Notes under the pieces: model-generated
What the model was told of the DNA's origin: nothing
The model's input: only the letters and a program-made list of their open reading frames with translations
The model's database searches: none
Program-made: the position numbers and the translations under genes
Source: Pteria penguin
Taxonomy: Eukaryota > Mollusca > Bivalvia > Pterioida > Pteriidae
Length of the DNA: 64,000 nucleotides
Assembly: GCA_035048485.1 (NCBI GenBank)
Contig: CM068582.1
Span: 15,914,001 to 15,978,000 of the forward strand
Direction: 5' to 3'
Shown here: positions 1-12,300 of the stretch, piece after piece
Layout: each line of letters starts with the position of its first letter
Numbering within the stretch: the stretch's first letter is position 1

Positions 1-240
1 ACCCTTTGAGGTAATAACTTGAAATTTAGAACACAGAAAGGTGACAAGGAGGCAAGATGCATGGCATAAAAATGTTTAACCTTGACCTACATTTACAATT
101 TCAAGGTCAAATTTTAAAAACAATTTGTCCAGGCCGTAACTTGAATACAATTTGAGGTAAGAAATTGAAACTTGGAACATAGAAAGGTGACAGTGAGGCA
201 AGGTGCACGGCATAAAATCGTTTTAAGCATGTTTTACTGT
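1..240. repeat. Diverged tandem duplication, about 146-bp unit
   Basis: Two diverged copies of one segment lie head to tail. The word TTTGAGGTAA occurs near 5 and again at 151, and each is followed by a similar stretch containing AGAAAGGTGACA and a GGCATAAAA motif. No coding potential is convincing here; the open frame running through it ends in low-complexity (ATT)n. Unknown family. Confidence 0.6.
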
Positions 241-396
241 ACATTTATTTCTACAGAGTACCGGTATCTTAGATTATATTTCTATAATGTTTTAAAATCA
301 GTCAGATTCGTCCACTTGTACTGGCCCATTCTGAAACACATCCATAAGGAAGGGGTGGCATGTGTTTTTGTTCAAAAACAATACCCACTGGTTACT

Positions 397-403
<7 letters not shown>

Positions 404-448
<45 letters not shown>
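404..448. repeat. (TTA)n microsatellite
   Basis: About 15 perfect TTA/ATT triplets. It produces a poly-Ile run in the forward frame, which is a repeat artefact. Confidence 0.95.
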
Positions 449-599
449 TAGTCCTATATACTTACACTTGGCAATTGACCTGTAACCATGCTTGGAACAG
501 TAGAAGAACTTTTCAGTGGAACTGAAAACAAAATTGTAATTTAAAAACTAGATATTTGTCCCTGAACTAGACTAATACCCCTCGCGACAACAAATTTTG

Positions 600-1232
600 A
601 ATAGGATAATGTGCATCTTTTATATATGTGTGTGAAATATGAAGCCCTAGTCAAATATATTATACGAGAAATCTGCTTTCTTAGCCAAATTATTATTATT
701 ACAATGTCAAAGTTCTAGGTCACTTGTTCAAATGGTTGGTTGGTTGATTGGTGTTTTACGTCGCTTTCAACAATATTTCAGTTATATCGCGACATGGAAG
801 CAGGAGGTTACCAACCTCTTAAACATAGTGGCGCAACCCGGGAATCGAACCCGGATCGTCGGCGCCGCAATCCAAGCGCTTAACCACTGCACCACGCCTG
901 TCCCTCACTTGTTCAAATGACTTGGTATCAAAATGTAATACTTGTTATGGTATATGGGTGTGTGAAATATGAGAATCCTATCAGTTACTTGATAGGAATT
1001 TGCTTACAGGATTATTTAATCAAATTATTAATACAAGGCCAAAACTCAAGTTCAAGGATGCTAGGTCAAAATTCGTAGTATCAAAATGTACTTGCTATGG
1101 TGAATGTGTGTGTGTGAAATATGAAAATTCTATCTCTTACATTTTAAGAGAAATCTATTCACAGAATTTCTTAACCAAGTTATTATTACAATGCCTAAAT
1201 TCAAGGTCAAGATCAAGGTTACTGTGTCAAAC
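600..1232. repeat. Diverged ~150-bp repeat, three copies, split by a SINE
   Basis: The word TGTGTGAAATATGA recurs near 629, 959 and 1109, each time followed by a similar segment with an AGAAATCT-like word, TTATTATTACAATG-like words and AAGTTC(A/T)AGGTCA. Once the SINE and its duplicated target between the first two copies are subtracted, the spacing is about 150 bp. This looks like an old dispersed tandem repeat, not a gene. Confidence 0.6.
735..904 (-). mobile_element. tRNA-derived SINE (type A), intact, with 15-bp target duplication
   Basis: Read on the minus strand the element starts with a tRNA-like head: an A-box region with GTGGTGCAGTGGTTAAG and a B box GGGTTCGATTCCC. It continues into a short body and ends in GACGTAAAACACCAATCAAC with a CAAC repeat tail. 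The flanks carry a perfect 15-bp target-site duplication, TCACTTGTTCAAATG, at 720-734 and 905-919. That is the mark of LINE-machinery insertion and fixes both ends. The 3' end resembles that of the other SINE type in this window (GACGTAAAACA followed by an AATC-rich tail), suggesting the same partner LINE. Confidence 0.88.
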
Positions 1233-1555
1233 GTAATCACTCTTTAATTATTAAAATATAACACTCTTCCATTGTTAAAACAGTAATCCTTAACTAATCA
1301 AAGCTCCTAAACCAATGCTAACCACCAGTCCAAACAGATGATATGCCCATGGTTCAGAATGAGAGTTATAGTTTGCTCATATTCGTAATATATACGTTTC
1401 GGCGTTTTGATATGAATCAAAGTGAAAACTTACACTTTACTCATAAAACCCTCTTCTCCTTTTAAATATTCATATGTACGACTCGAAAAATGTGATAAAA
1501 CTTTCATGATTTTACAAAGAATATTCGATGACTATTTGATCTTTATATATCTTAC

Positions 1556-3728
1556 CTCCTTTTTGGATTGGACATGTAACACCTGGAAACATCATCTGTA
1601 AATCGGAACATGTCATTGTCCTTTTCATTATCCTTGATTGTGGACCAATCTTTATACTCATTTCTATGGTGGCTGTGGAGAGTTTACATGCTGTAAACAA
1701 AGAATTGTCTTGAAGTCTGGATATTTGGTCAGAAGGAGTATCATATTTAACGAAGACACATAAACGAGTTTAAGACCCTCGCCAGTGAGGTAACAGTGCT
1801 GGCGATGTGGTTATTCTCGCCCAGTTTTGTTGCAAACTTAAAACAACGCCGAGTGCGGCTAGTGACTGAATGGGTGACCCGCCGATGCGTTGCATTTGAT
1901 GGAAGTGTAGCAACTCTGGCATCTGTGTGACCACTTTCCCAGTCATCCGCTGTGGATGGCCTGTAGGCAGTGTGTTCCTATGGGTATTCCTATTGGGATT
2001 CCTATGGGTACTAACTGCGCGCCTCTGATAGCAGATTTATTTCTTTATTGTTATGAGAGGGATTTTATGGTTTCTATTCAAAAATCAAAATGCTTCGACC
2101 TCAAATTTAAGAATACTTGCAGATATGACATTTTGGTTATCGACAACCCTGAATTCGAACAATTTATATAAAAAATATATCCACCAGAGCTCACATTGAA
2201 TAAAGCTAATACTTCAGATAAATCTACACCTTTCTTAGATTTAAACATCAAAATTATCAACCACCTAATATATAATAATGTTTATGATAAACGTGAGGAT
2301 TTTGGATTTCCTATTGTAAATTTCCTTTACTTGGATGGCGATGCCCCTCGACTCCCATCATATGGTATCTATATATCTCAATTAGTTCGATTTGTCAGAG
2401 GCTGCACAGATGTTTTGGACTTTCATAAACGAAATTTACAAATTACTACTAAACTTTTAACTCAGGGTTACAGATATCACAAACTAAGAAAAACATTCGG
2501 CAAATTCTTCAGATCTTATTCAGAACTTCTATCTAAATTTGGAAATATTTCTTTTCAACAGTATGTATCCAATGGAATTTCCCATCCTAATTTTTACGGT
2601 GATCTCGTATATAAACTAAGGAAAGTAAAAGGCTCCGATAACGTTATTTTATCATGTAATAAAATAGTCAAACGTCTTCTAAGTAGACAATATGATATTG
2701 AAATCATCAAAAAGACCATAGGTTTTGTATTTGGCCCCTCTACAGCCTTATGTAGACTTTACTTGAACGTTGCACGCTGACTAACAGGGCGGTGGGGACT
2801 ATATGACGGGCTTGTCCAAACCTCTTTCAGAGAAGACATGGTCCTGAACCTCGTCCTCTCTGACTGTTAGTCGGGACTCCAACAGATCTAGGGTCTTAGC
2901 TCGCTTTCAGACTGGCAAAGCACGGTTTATCATGTTGATGTTGTATATATTTTTATACCATTATGTGTTTTACAATACCTTACGTGTTTATATTTTTATG
3001 ACCTCTCAATACGCGATACCTGTTGACCCTTGTTCTTTACATGGAGGATTATTTATAAATTTTAAATGTACGTCCTTTCATTGTTCTGCTGTTACGGTGA
3101 GTGGGAAGGTGGGCCCGTAAATCGGTTAACCACACCATTTGTTTGGCTTTTGTAAAATTAAATGACCGTCCTAAGTCGGTATCGTAATTACACTACAATC
3201 ATATATTTTTGTAATGTGTTATATGTTCTAGTATATTATTTATATTCATGTATTGTATAGCTCCATGGTGACTTCTGCCACATAACTGAGCCAGTAACTC
3301 TTTTTTTCTGCAGTAGTAGACTGGACGTCTACTGTAGAGGTCACTTTGATTGTCCAGATGAACCCACAAGCCTAAGTTTTTGTGGAAACTTCCATGAGGA
3401 GGGAGTAATGTGACGGAGACATATAAAGCAGTTTAATACCCTTGCCAGTGAGGTAGCTTTTCTGGCGATGTGGTCATCTTCGCCTAGCCTTGTTGCAAAG
3501 TTAAGCAAACACTGAGTGCGGACAATGACTGGATGGGTGAGCCGCAGATGCGTTACACATATAACACAATGTTTGACAATTCATTTTAATGTATGTGAAC
3601 TGTAAATCAAAATCTTTAAAAAAGAAATATCAGATTCGATGCTATAGAGAAGATAAACTGCAGAGACGTCTTAAGCAAGAAAATGTTGGATAGTTACATC
3701 AAGCATATTTTAAAGCGACATTTGTTTT

Positions 3729-3781
<53 letters not shown>

Positions 3782-4401
3782 ATTTTTATTTTTCATTACT
3801 GTAATCCTCTTTGCATAACATAATCATATCATAGGATAATTTTACCTGCTACAGCGTCTATGGTCAAGGATAATGGTTCGGATTTAGAAACAACGAGTGG
3901 AGTCCATGTGATGTCAAATTTAGGTCCAGAAGCATCTGCCAATCAAATAAAATGTATTATATTATACAAAATTGGTATACATTTGTATATCAGTAATAGA
4001 AGCAAGTATGATATAAAAGTCTTTTTGTTTTGCAGGTGTATTGATTGCGTGTTGGAAATACAGGAAATATATGAAATACATAACTTATTTATAATCTATT
4101 ATTTAGAAATCTGGTTGTATTTTTCAATTTATCTAAATAAGTCATTACCACAATTGGTTGTGTGTCCCGAATCTCGTAGCTGGAAAAGGTTCAACCATCG
4201 GAGTACAGAATCTTCAGATGTAGACTGAATTTCTCTTACACCAGGTACTTTTCTGGGGTTGCCAAGAATGCGGGCGATTTCCCTGAAATCGATGTGTTTC
4301 TCGATTTCAATGACGTTATCACGTGCATGTCTGTTGACATCATTTTCATCATCTCCGAACGAAGGAACTGCGAGCAGTACGATCAACAGAATTTTCCACA
4401 T
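1556..4401 (-). CDS. GM2 activator-like ML-domain secreted protein, gene 1 (3' exons not seen)
   Basis: Three coding exons are visible: 4401-4149, 3935-3846 and 1690-1556, with GT donors and AG acceptors and all joins in phase 1. Exon 1 begins with a clear signal peptide (MWKILLIVLLAVPSFG), then about 65 polar residues ending T-N-C. The join makes N-C-D, as at the first ML-domain cysteine. Exon 2 gives a strand with FDITWTPL; exon 3 gives two TC motifs and ends TCPIQKG. By family this should be a secreted or lysosomal lipid-binding beta-sandwich protein; the ligand is unknown. Exons 4 and 5 were not found between 1 and 1555 and probably lie off the window. It is the most divergent of the five paralogues: exon 3 is 135 nt instead of 147 and has one extra cysteine. 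Intron 2 (2.2 kb) houses a Penelope-like relic. An alternative is NPC2-like rather than GM2A-like. Confidence 0.8.
1735..3565 (+). mobile_element. Degenerate Penelope-like retroelement with terminal direct repeats
   Basis: A reverse-transcriptase relic (1956-2780) is bracketed by two diverged direct repeats of about 150 bp, at 1735-1890 and 3408-3560, both beginning near GA(A/C)...ACATATAA and ending GATGCGTT. Direct pseudo-LTR repeats around an RT gene are typical of Penelope-like elements. Each repeat contains a stretch resembling the 3' half of 5S rRNA: (AA)GTTAAGCAA-like, then GAGTGCGG, then TGACTGGATGGGTGA in the second copy. The element sits in intron 2 of gene 1, opposite to the gene. 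The alternative is two independent 5S-derived SINE copies flanking an unrelated RT fragment. Confidence 0.55.
1956..2780 (+). pseudogene. Reverse transcriptase fragment, Penelope-like type, one in-frame stop
   Basis: The frame is open from 1956 to 2780 except for one TAA at 2169-2171. Readable landmarks are GIPMGTNCAPLIADLFLY (the RT motif around the G-x-P-x-G turn), a relic of the catalytic block (RYDILVIDNP, where a D-D pair would be expected), TPFLDLNIKI, and DAPRLPSYGIYISQLVRF followed by GYRYHKLRKTF. These words are characteristic of RT proteins common in molluscan and cnidarian genomes. The 5' half of the RT and any GIY-YIG endonuclease are absent, and the first catalytic Asp appears replaced by Tyr. 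The copy is therefore dead. Confidence 0.75.
3736..3780. repeat. (TG)n microsatellite
   Basis: About 22 TG dinucleotides, lying in intron 2 of gene 1 just downstream of its exon 2. Confidence 0.95.
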
Positions 4402-5280
4402 CGCTATAAATGATTTTAGGTTAACAAAAATAAGAGATGAGAATGCTGCATTTGACAGAAGTCAAAAATTGTGAGGAAAGAAAACCATTTTGAATTAAGG
4501 TACGGATACATTATATAGATATATGATTTGATCAGATATTTGTAAAAATTAGAAAAATAGAATAATTTCTATCTTACCTCTATTGATGTTGTTTATCGAA
4601 ATGATGAATTTACACTGACGATCAGGAAATCGCAATTATATATTTATATAATCAAATAAAGGAAGAAGGAAACTGGTACCAGCAACACAGAATAAGTATA
4701 ATTAAGTCACGATTGACTGCTTACAAGGAAATATTTGGAAGTACAGGAACAAAATAAGCATAAAGACCAACGCAAAATTATTTTCATTGGTTTCAAAACT
4801 TTTTTGTGTGAATGTTACCATGTTATAACAAAAAGATGAAGGTTTGTTATATTCGGTTACGAGTAAATGTCGAAAAGTTTCCAGAAACAACTTCTATCTA
4901 AAATTAATGAAGAAACACATGTCAGCTTTTTATGTATACATTAAAAAGGCAGATGATAATAAGCGAAAGATTTGATTTAACAACATTACTTCTTTGTCGA
5001 TTAATAAAAGAAGGGAATGAAAATAAAAAGGGAAAAAGTGAGAGCACAGGGATACGCACTCACAAAACAATAGATACACACATGCACACACACTCGCGCG
5101 CACGCGTGTGTAATAAAAATGGAAAACATTTGCATGATTTTATACGATATATTCAGTTCAATATACAGAAGGTTGGCAAATACAGTTAGCGTGTACTAAA
5201 CCAATATTTCTTTAGAACACAAGAAGTACATTACGACTAATGAATAATAATTGAAATATTTAGGACATTTAGACACTAAC
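4402..5280. other. Spacer between gene 1 start and the gene 2 3' end
   Basis: AT-rich sequence with a short (CA)n patch near 5077-5102. It should contain the promoter and 5' UTR of gene 1 (minus strand) just above 4401, but no TATA box or initiator could be assigned with confidence. No coding exon recognised. Confidence 0.5.
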
Positions 5281-5350
5281 TTTATTCCTTAAAAAAAAGA
5301 CGCTCTTTAATATTATATAACACAGAACACTTAATCACATAGAACTAGAA

Positions 5351-5356
5351 TTTATT
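5351..5356 (-). promoter_or_regulatory. Candidate poly(A) signal of gene 2
   Basis: AATAAA on the minus strand, about 165 nt beyond the gene 2 stop codon. A second AATAAA lies at 5281-5286. Position fits a short 3' UTR; which one is used cannot be told from sequence. Confidence 0.4.
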
Positions 5357-5521
5357 GTTGCAACATATTTGGCTGTGCTATTATTTTTTTTTTTCTGATA
5401 AAACGATGAAATCAGCAATTCTTCAAATCTACTATTTTACGTTTTTGTCTGTTGAATATACAGTATCAAATCGTGAAGACATGACATATTTTGTCTTTGA
5501 GTAAACTGTACATTTCTGATG

Positions 5522-8500
5522 TCAGTAATTCCTCTTCACTATGAGGGTAGCATTAATACACAACATCTGCTTGTTCGCCTCGTTATTTACTTTCAGCACA
5601 ACAGTGAAATTTCCCTACAAGTCAAATAAGATATGCTCATAATCTCCGAGAACTATATCAGATAATAACAGATTCCAATATGAAAATTATATATAAGTAT
5701 ATTAAAAGTAGACAATTAATTTGAAATATCTTCAAAGAATACAATATATATATGTTTCACTCATCGGTTCTTTTTATGATTTGTTCTATCAATATGAGAA
5801 TATTTCTATGAGAACAAAAGTATATTCTGACATATATGATTTTTTATAAAACTAGGATGATAAAAATATAATATGAATCATAATGAATCATGATAAAATA
5901 ATTAAAAACACCTTACCGATGGAAGTCTCGTTAGAGAACTCTTACTTTCGATTGAATGCTTGATGGGTGCTGTAAGAAAACAATAAGTAGTGGTTGTGTT
6001 ATTCAGTATGGAAAGATTTATTGTATCACAATTACTGAACGTATATTTAAATGTATTTATTAACGTTACGAAGAACGTATTATAGGAGTGTTCGAATAGA
6101 AGTATGAAGTCACATGTCTGGTATACTATTGATTAATAGTTATACTGTGAGGCTTGTGTAGATTGCACGAGGTCTGTTGGTCATTCGAGTCTTTGCCACT
6201 CACGCAGCAATTCGTTTTTTGTTTTTAACAATAATAATTTATATATTATTATTGTTGTTATCATTATTAAGAAGAAAGGGTAAATTCATAATTATGAATG
6301 GGTGCTCATATTTCCTTTTTATTTCAAATTCTTTGTCATGTGGTTATTTTATGCTCTGCGTGGAAAGATTTTTGTTAATAAACACTTTATTTTCGTTTGA
6401 GATTGTCGAATTAGAATATAACAAGTACTGTAGTGGAGCATATACTAGTAATTCCTTTCATGTTAACTGACAAAAGTTGAGTTGGTCCCATGTCATGGTA
6501 GACATGGCGCGTAAAAGATATCTCACTGCTTCGGGATCTTCCGTTTCATATGTCTCAATTTCTCTACAATGCGTTAAGCAGAGAACGTCGCCATATAAGG
6601 GGTATGACATTGAATAAGAAGCAAATAAAAACAAACACTGAAAATCACATCAAGTAACAGTAGGTAACATTTTGTTATAAAAGAATGTTTGGGGAGAATA
6701 CTTTTTGTGTTATAATTTAGTCTTTTCGTAATACAGAGTTACTTCCCATTATGGACGGTATCTGACATAAAACAACAGGCCGATGACTAGTATTTAAATT
6801 GTCTCTATGCCCACCAATAATCTGACGATGTGTGCCCAAATTTTCGACCGTATAGTGGAAGAACAATGGACGAGCACTGGTAGAAATTATATAATGTTAT
6901 ACCGATTTAAGTCGGCATCCGGACCGACAACGTAGCATATACAAAAATCGCATGGAATACCTTCGGGTATCAGTAGTTTGGTCAGGTATTGGGGTGTATC
7001 AGAAAACGCTATCACGTATGTCGGGGAGTGTATTTTTAAAGAAATACGTGTGTAATTATATCATCTTTCGGACTGTTCGCGAGAAATTCTATTTGCTGAA
7101 AGTTTGGAACGGGATACGTACAGCAAATTCCGAGTGTGAATGTAACCAGTAACGATACAAATCGGTGTCCTTTCAAAGGTTGTTGGATGTCAAAAAGTTT
7201 GTCCGGATTCATCCGATCAGTCAAAGCATTAGCGTCGGAGACTCGTGCGGTATTCCTTTACTTGCCATGATAAGATAATAGCCGATCATACGCGAAGGAT
7301 CATGACTTCGAGAAAATTATCTCGTTAATCTCCTTCCGGTGTTGAAGGTACCCTAAGCGTTTCGTGTTGGCTACCGATCGACGTCGTAATTATCTTCACG
7401 AATGAGACGCCGTATACCAACTCATCGAAAGGAAACGACTTCGCGCTTTCTGGTTTCAATGAGTTCGCCGACGGCAAATGTCCCAAAGGTGACTGCACGA
7501 TGTTAAGAAATCACTGGTGAGTCTCCCTACGATTTTTTTTCAGAAAGTAAGCTCGTTAACTAATCGTTATTTTACAGATATAAAGTCTTTCATCTATGCA
7601 GTAGCAATATAACATGTTACATGTAAAGTTTTGAGATAAGCTTTCCATATTTCTTTACAGTATTCTACCAAAAGGCATGCTTGAGAATCGAAAAGGAAAT
7701 GGGTTACAATAAACAATATATAAATATTTAACATGCATTTATAACTATGTTGTATGCAATTTAAACATACACTTTATTATATATGTTCGATATCTTTCTA
7801 CCAGTGCATAATCAGCAACTTTTAAAGGGGGTCTCCCCTCCGTGGTAAAATTTTGGCAAGAAAGAAAGAAAATGGACTACGAATTTTAAATGTGGTCGAA
7901 AGTGAGCTTTATGGTATTTAAAGATTTTCCAACCAATTCAGTTCCAACTCCGAAACCTTAGCGTTATTCGCCATTGTTGTTGGTTGCTGCTTGCAAATTA
8001 GGAAAAGGTGATGTTAGGAATGGAGTGTCCAGGTTGAATTCATGCCGATTCTCTCAGATTCATTTGTTTCCTGTGATTTTAATCATTTCTCAAATATTAT
8101 TGCAAATCTGCTTACTGTTCTTTTGCAATGGGCATTGCAACAGGTTCTTTATCGTCTGCGAGATCTGTTGACAGGTAGCATTCTGGATAATGGTGAAAAT
8201 TGGGTTAACTTCTCCAAGTATGTGCACATCCAAAGTCGCGGTGATATTACTCGCATTTTCAGCTAGAATAAAAACAGGATATAAAAAAGAACGATATTTA
8301 CATCCCCCCCCCAAAAAAAAAATAATAATAAATGAATAAATAAAAACTTGTAGCCAACCAGGAACTACTATTGAGGTCAGGTGTGCAAAGAGGTTAAACA
8401 CGATAGCCAGGCCGTACAACATCTAAACCTCTTTAAATCAAAGCTGTTGTTCGTAGGAGCAGTGACCGAGAGTGTTCTGTCTTTTGGATGAGACAGTAAA

Positions 8501-8651
8501 AACAGAGATCTCGTGTCACGGTTGGCGTGGCACGTAAATATCCCTCACTGCTTCGGATGGGTCCGTTGCAAAGATAGAAATTTCTATGCAATGCATCAGG
8601 CAGATGCCGTCACAATATACGTGAAATAATCGTGGAGTGACGTAAAACAAT

Positions 8652-8691
<40 letters not shown>

Positions 8692-9302
8692 TCCTCAGGA
8701 ACATATAATGCAAAACATTAGTCATGGGAGGCTACAGCCCCTCCCCTTCCCCCGCCTTTCAAATATTTTTAGATCTCCCAAATTTACAATTGATGTATCC
8801 ACTTACTGAGAATGAAGGAAAAGTACATCTGCAGGGATCCTCTCGGGTCAATAATCTTTGGCGTCCATTTAAACTGCATTTGAGTTTTATTAGATCCTGA
8901 AAATATTGACTAATTCTTGCTTAAAAATTATGAAATGTCGCGTTCACAAATTTTACCTTGACATTTATCACTTTACAAACTCATTTGAGGCAGACATTTT
9001 GGATAAATAATGTACAGTGATATTATATTTAAAATCTACTTTATTAGTGTAAAACCAGTTCCACAATCCATTGCCGAGGCATTGGTGACCTATATCATAG
9101 TTTACTGTTTCATTCCATTGGTTTCTAAAATACAAAATTCCACCACTTATCACCATTTTATGGTCTATATACACGTTGTCTCATTACGTATGAATTGTCA
9201 TTGTTAAATTGCCACAGAAAAATAAAATTGCATACACGATCTTCAACAATAAGAAATATCTTGGACAACCCCCCCCCCCCCCCCCCACCCCCCCCCCACC
9301 CC

Positions 9303-9334
<32 letters not shown>

Positions 9335-12300
9335 ACCCCATGTATGTCATCACTCAAGGTTATATTTAAAATTTTCAATCAATTCGAGTTGTCGTTCCTA
9401 CATGTAATTCCCTTTACATGTATGTAAGCCGCTACGGAAATAACACCGGTCCGTACTTATATGTTTTATTGAAAAATATACTTCTTTTCCATGCAATAGC
9501 ATGACATGACATGCATCTCTCTATTTTAGTTGTTTACTTTTATCCCATTTTCATTCTCACCGGCGACAGACCTACATCGGTAGTAGTATATATGTACACA
9601 TCTTTATTATTTCAATATTAGTGATTACTTAGTGAACAAGGGAAACACAATACATTTTCATGGTAATGTTTTGAATGAATTTCAAAGCGTAATTGAAAAC
9701 TCGGAATTTATCTATTGTTTAGGTGCTTGGCTACAGGAAAAGAGGTCCCTGGTTCGACAAACTCAGTGTCACGTACTACTAGATACTAAGTCCCCTTGCC
9801 GCCAATTACCAACCCTTCCCCGACTCCCTCTTGTGCTATCCGCCCCTCATTTATACGTGAGGCACACCGATATGTTAATGTTAAAATGAGTGGCCAAAAT
9901 GGGCCTCAATTGAATCCGCTCAATCTCTCTCCTGAGCACATATGCAAAGTCTATGTTCAAATTAAATCATATGCATTTCAAAATCTATAGTTTCTATAGC
10001 TGAAGGTATTATCTACCCAGTAGTACAGCTACGACGACTTAAGGGAGTATCACTGTTAAGGGACAAGCTTGCAGAGAATCTGGATAAATGGAAAACCCAT
10101 CCCATGAAATGAAGAAAAAAAAACCACCAAACCACCAAAAACTAAACTGGAAAGCACATTGGATTGGGTTGGTTCCTGTTTTACGCTACACTAAGTATTT
10201 AACTTAATTAGTCATACTTGCCTGGTGCATGACGTCATAATTTTTTGTCATAAGCTGCGGACGCAACCAAAATCAGTTAGGGATCGAACCTTTCATGTGC
10301 CAACGTATACTGTGACACGAGACAATGGTTTATACTGCCCCGTCTGAAGGGCAGAAACCCAGTCTGACTAAAGCCTGGGGAGAAACCGAGACAAAACACA
10401 ATATATCACATTAAAAAAAATCTTAGTCGATGGCTGGAATCGAACCTGGTACCTCAGATTTCAATTCCAATGCACTAGCACCGGAGAAAGCGCATTCTGC
10501 GAGATTTGATCATACATATATACACTTACCTATATACACACTTTGGTACATTAAGATGTCTTCTTTATTGTCTTATCTCTCCTCCCTATATACACACTTT
10601 GGCACATCAAGATGTATTGTTTATTGTCTTATCTATCCCTCCCTATATACACACTTTCGTACATCAAGATGTCTCGTCTACTGTCTTATCTATCCCTCCC
10701 TATATACACACTTTCGTACATCAAGATGTCTTGGCTATTGTCTTATCTATCCCTCCCTATATACACACTTTGGTACATCAAGATGTCTTGTCTATTGTCT
10801 TGTCTATCCCTCCCTATATACACACTTTGGTACATCAAGATGTCTTGTCTATTGTCTTGTCTATCCCTCCCTATATACACACTTTGGTACATCAAGATGT
10901 CTTCTCTATTGTCTTATCCATCCCTCCCTATATACACACTTTCGTACATCAAGACGTCTTGTATATTGTCTTATCTATCCCTCCCTATATACACACTTTG
11001 GTACATCAAGATGTCTTGTCTATTGTCTTGTCTATCCCTCCCTATATACACACTTTGGTACATCAAGATGTCTTCTCTATTGTCTTATCCATCCCTCCCT
11101 ATATACCCACTTTGGTACATCAAGATGTCTTCTCTATTGCCTTATCTATCCCTCCCTATATACACACTTTGGTACATCAAGATGTCTTGGCTATTGTCTT
11201 GTCTCTCCTCCCTATATACACACTTTGGTACATCAAGATGTCTTGTCTATTGTCTTATCTATCCTCCCTATATACCCACTTTGGTACATCAAGATGTATT
11301 GTCTATTGTTTTATCTATCCCTCCCTATATACACACTTTGGTACATCAAGATGTCTTGTCTATTGTCTTATCTATCCTCCCTATATACACACTTTGGTAC
11401 ATCAAGATGTCTTCTCTATTGTCTTATCTATCCCTCCCTATATACACACTTTCGTACATCAAGATGTATTGTCTATTGTTTTATCTATCCTCCCTATATA
11501 CACACTTTGGTACATCAAGATGTCTTGTCTATTGTTTTATCTATCCTCCCTATATACACACTTTGGCACATCAAGATGTATTGTCTATTGTTTTATCTAT
11601 CCTCCCTATATACACACTTTCGTACATCAAGATGTCTTGTCTATTGTCTTGTCTATCCCTCCCTATATACACACTTTGGCACATCAAGATGTCTTGTCTA
11701 TTGTCTTGTCTATCCCTCCCTATATACACACTTTGGCACATCAAGATGTCTTGTCTATTGTCTTGTCTATCCCTCCATATATACACACTTTGGCACATCA
11801 AGATGTCTTGTCTATTGTCTTGTCTATCCCTCCCTATATACACACTTTGGCACATCAAGATGTCTTGTCTATTGTCTTGTCTATCCCTCCCTATATACAC
11901 ACTTTGGCACATCAAGATGTCTTGTCTATTGTCTTGTCTATCCCTCCCTATATACACACTTTGGCACATCAAGATGTCTTGTCTATTGTCTTATCTATCC
12001 CTTCCTATATACACACTTTGGCACATCAAGATGTCTTCTCTATTGTCTTGTCTATCCCTCCCTATATACACACTTTGGTACATCAAGATGTCTTGTCTAT
12101 TGTCTTGTCTATCCCTCCCTATATACACACTTTGGTACATCAAGATGTCTTGTCTATTGTCTTATCTATCCCTCCCTATATACACACTTTGGTACATCAA
12201 GATGTCTTGTCTATTGTCTTATCTATCCCTCCCTATATACACACTTTGGTACATCAAGATGTATTGTCTATTGTCTTATCTATCCCTCCCTATATACACA

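Noticed and set aside
840..900. tRNA gene on the minus strand
   Set aside because: Same reason: the head of the type A SINE with target duplications on either side.
8968..9207. Possible exon 1 of gene 2 close to exon 2
   Set aside because: No signal peptide or N-C plus donor; the exon at 15116-14921 has both and joins in phase.
9184..9427. Poly-Pro and poly-Gly frames
   Set aside because: Poly-C homopolymer tract.
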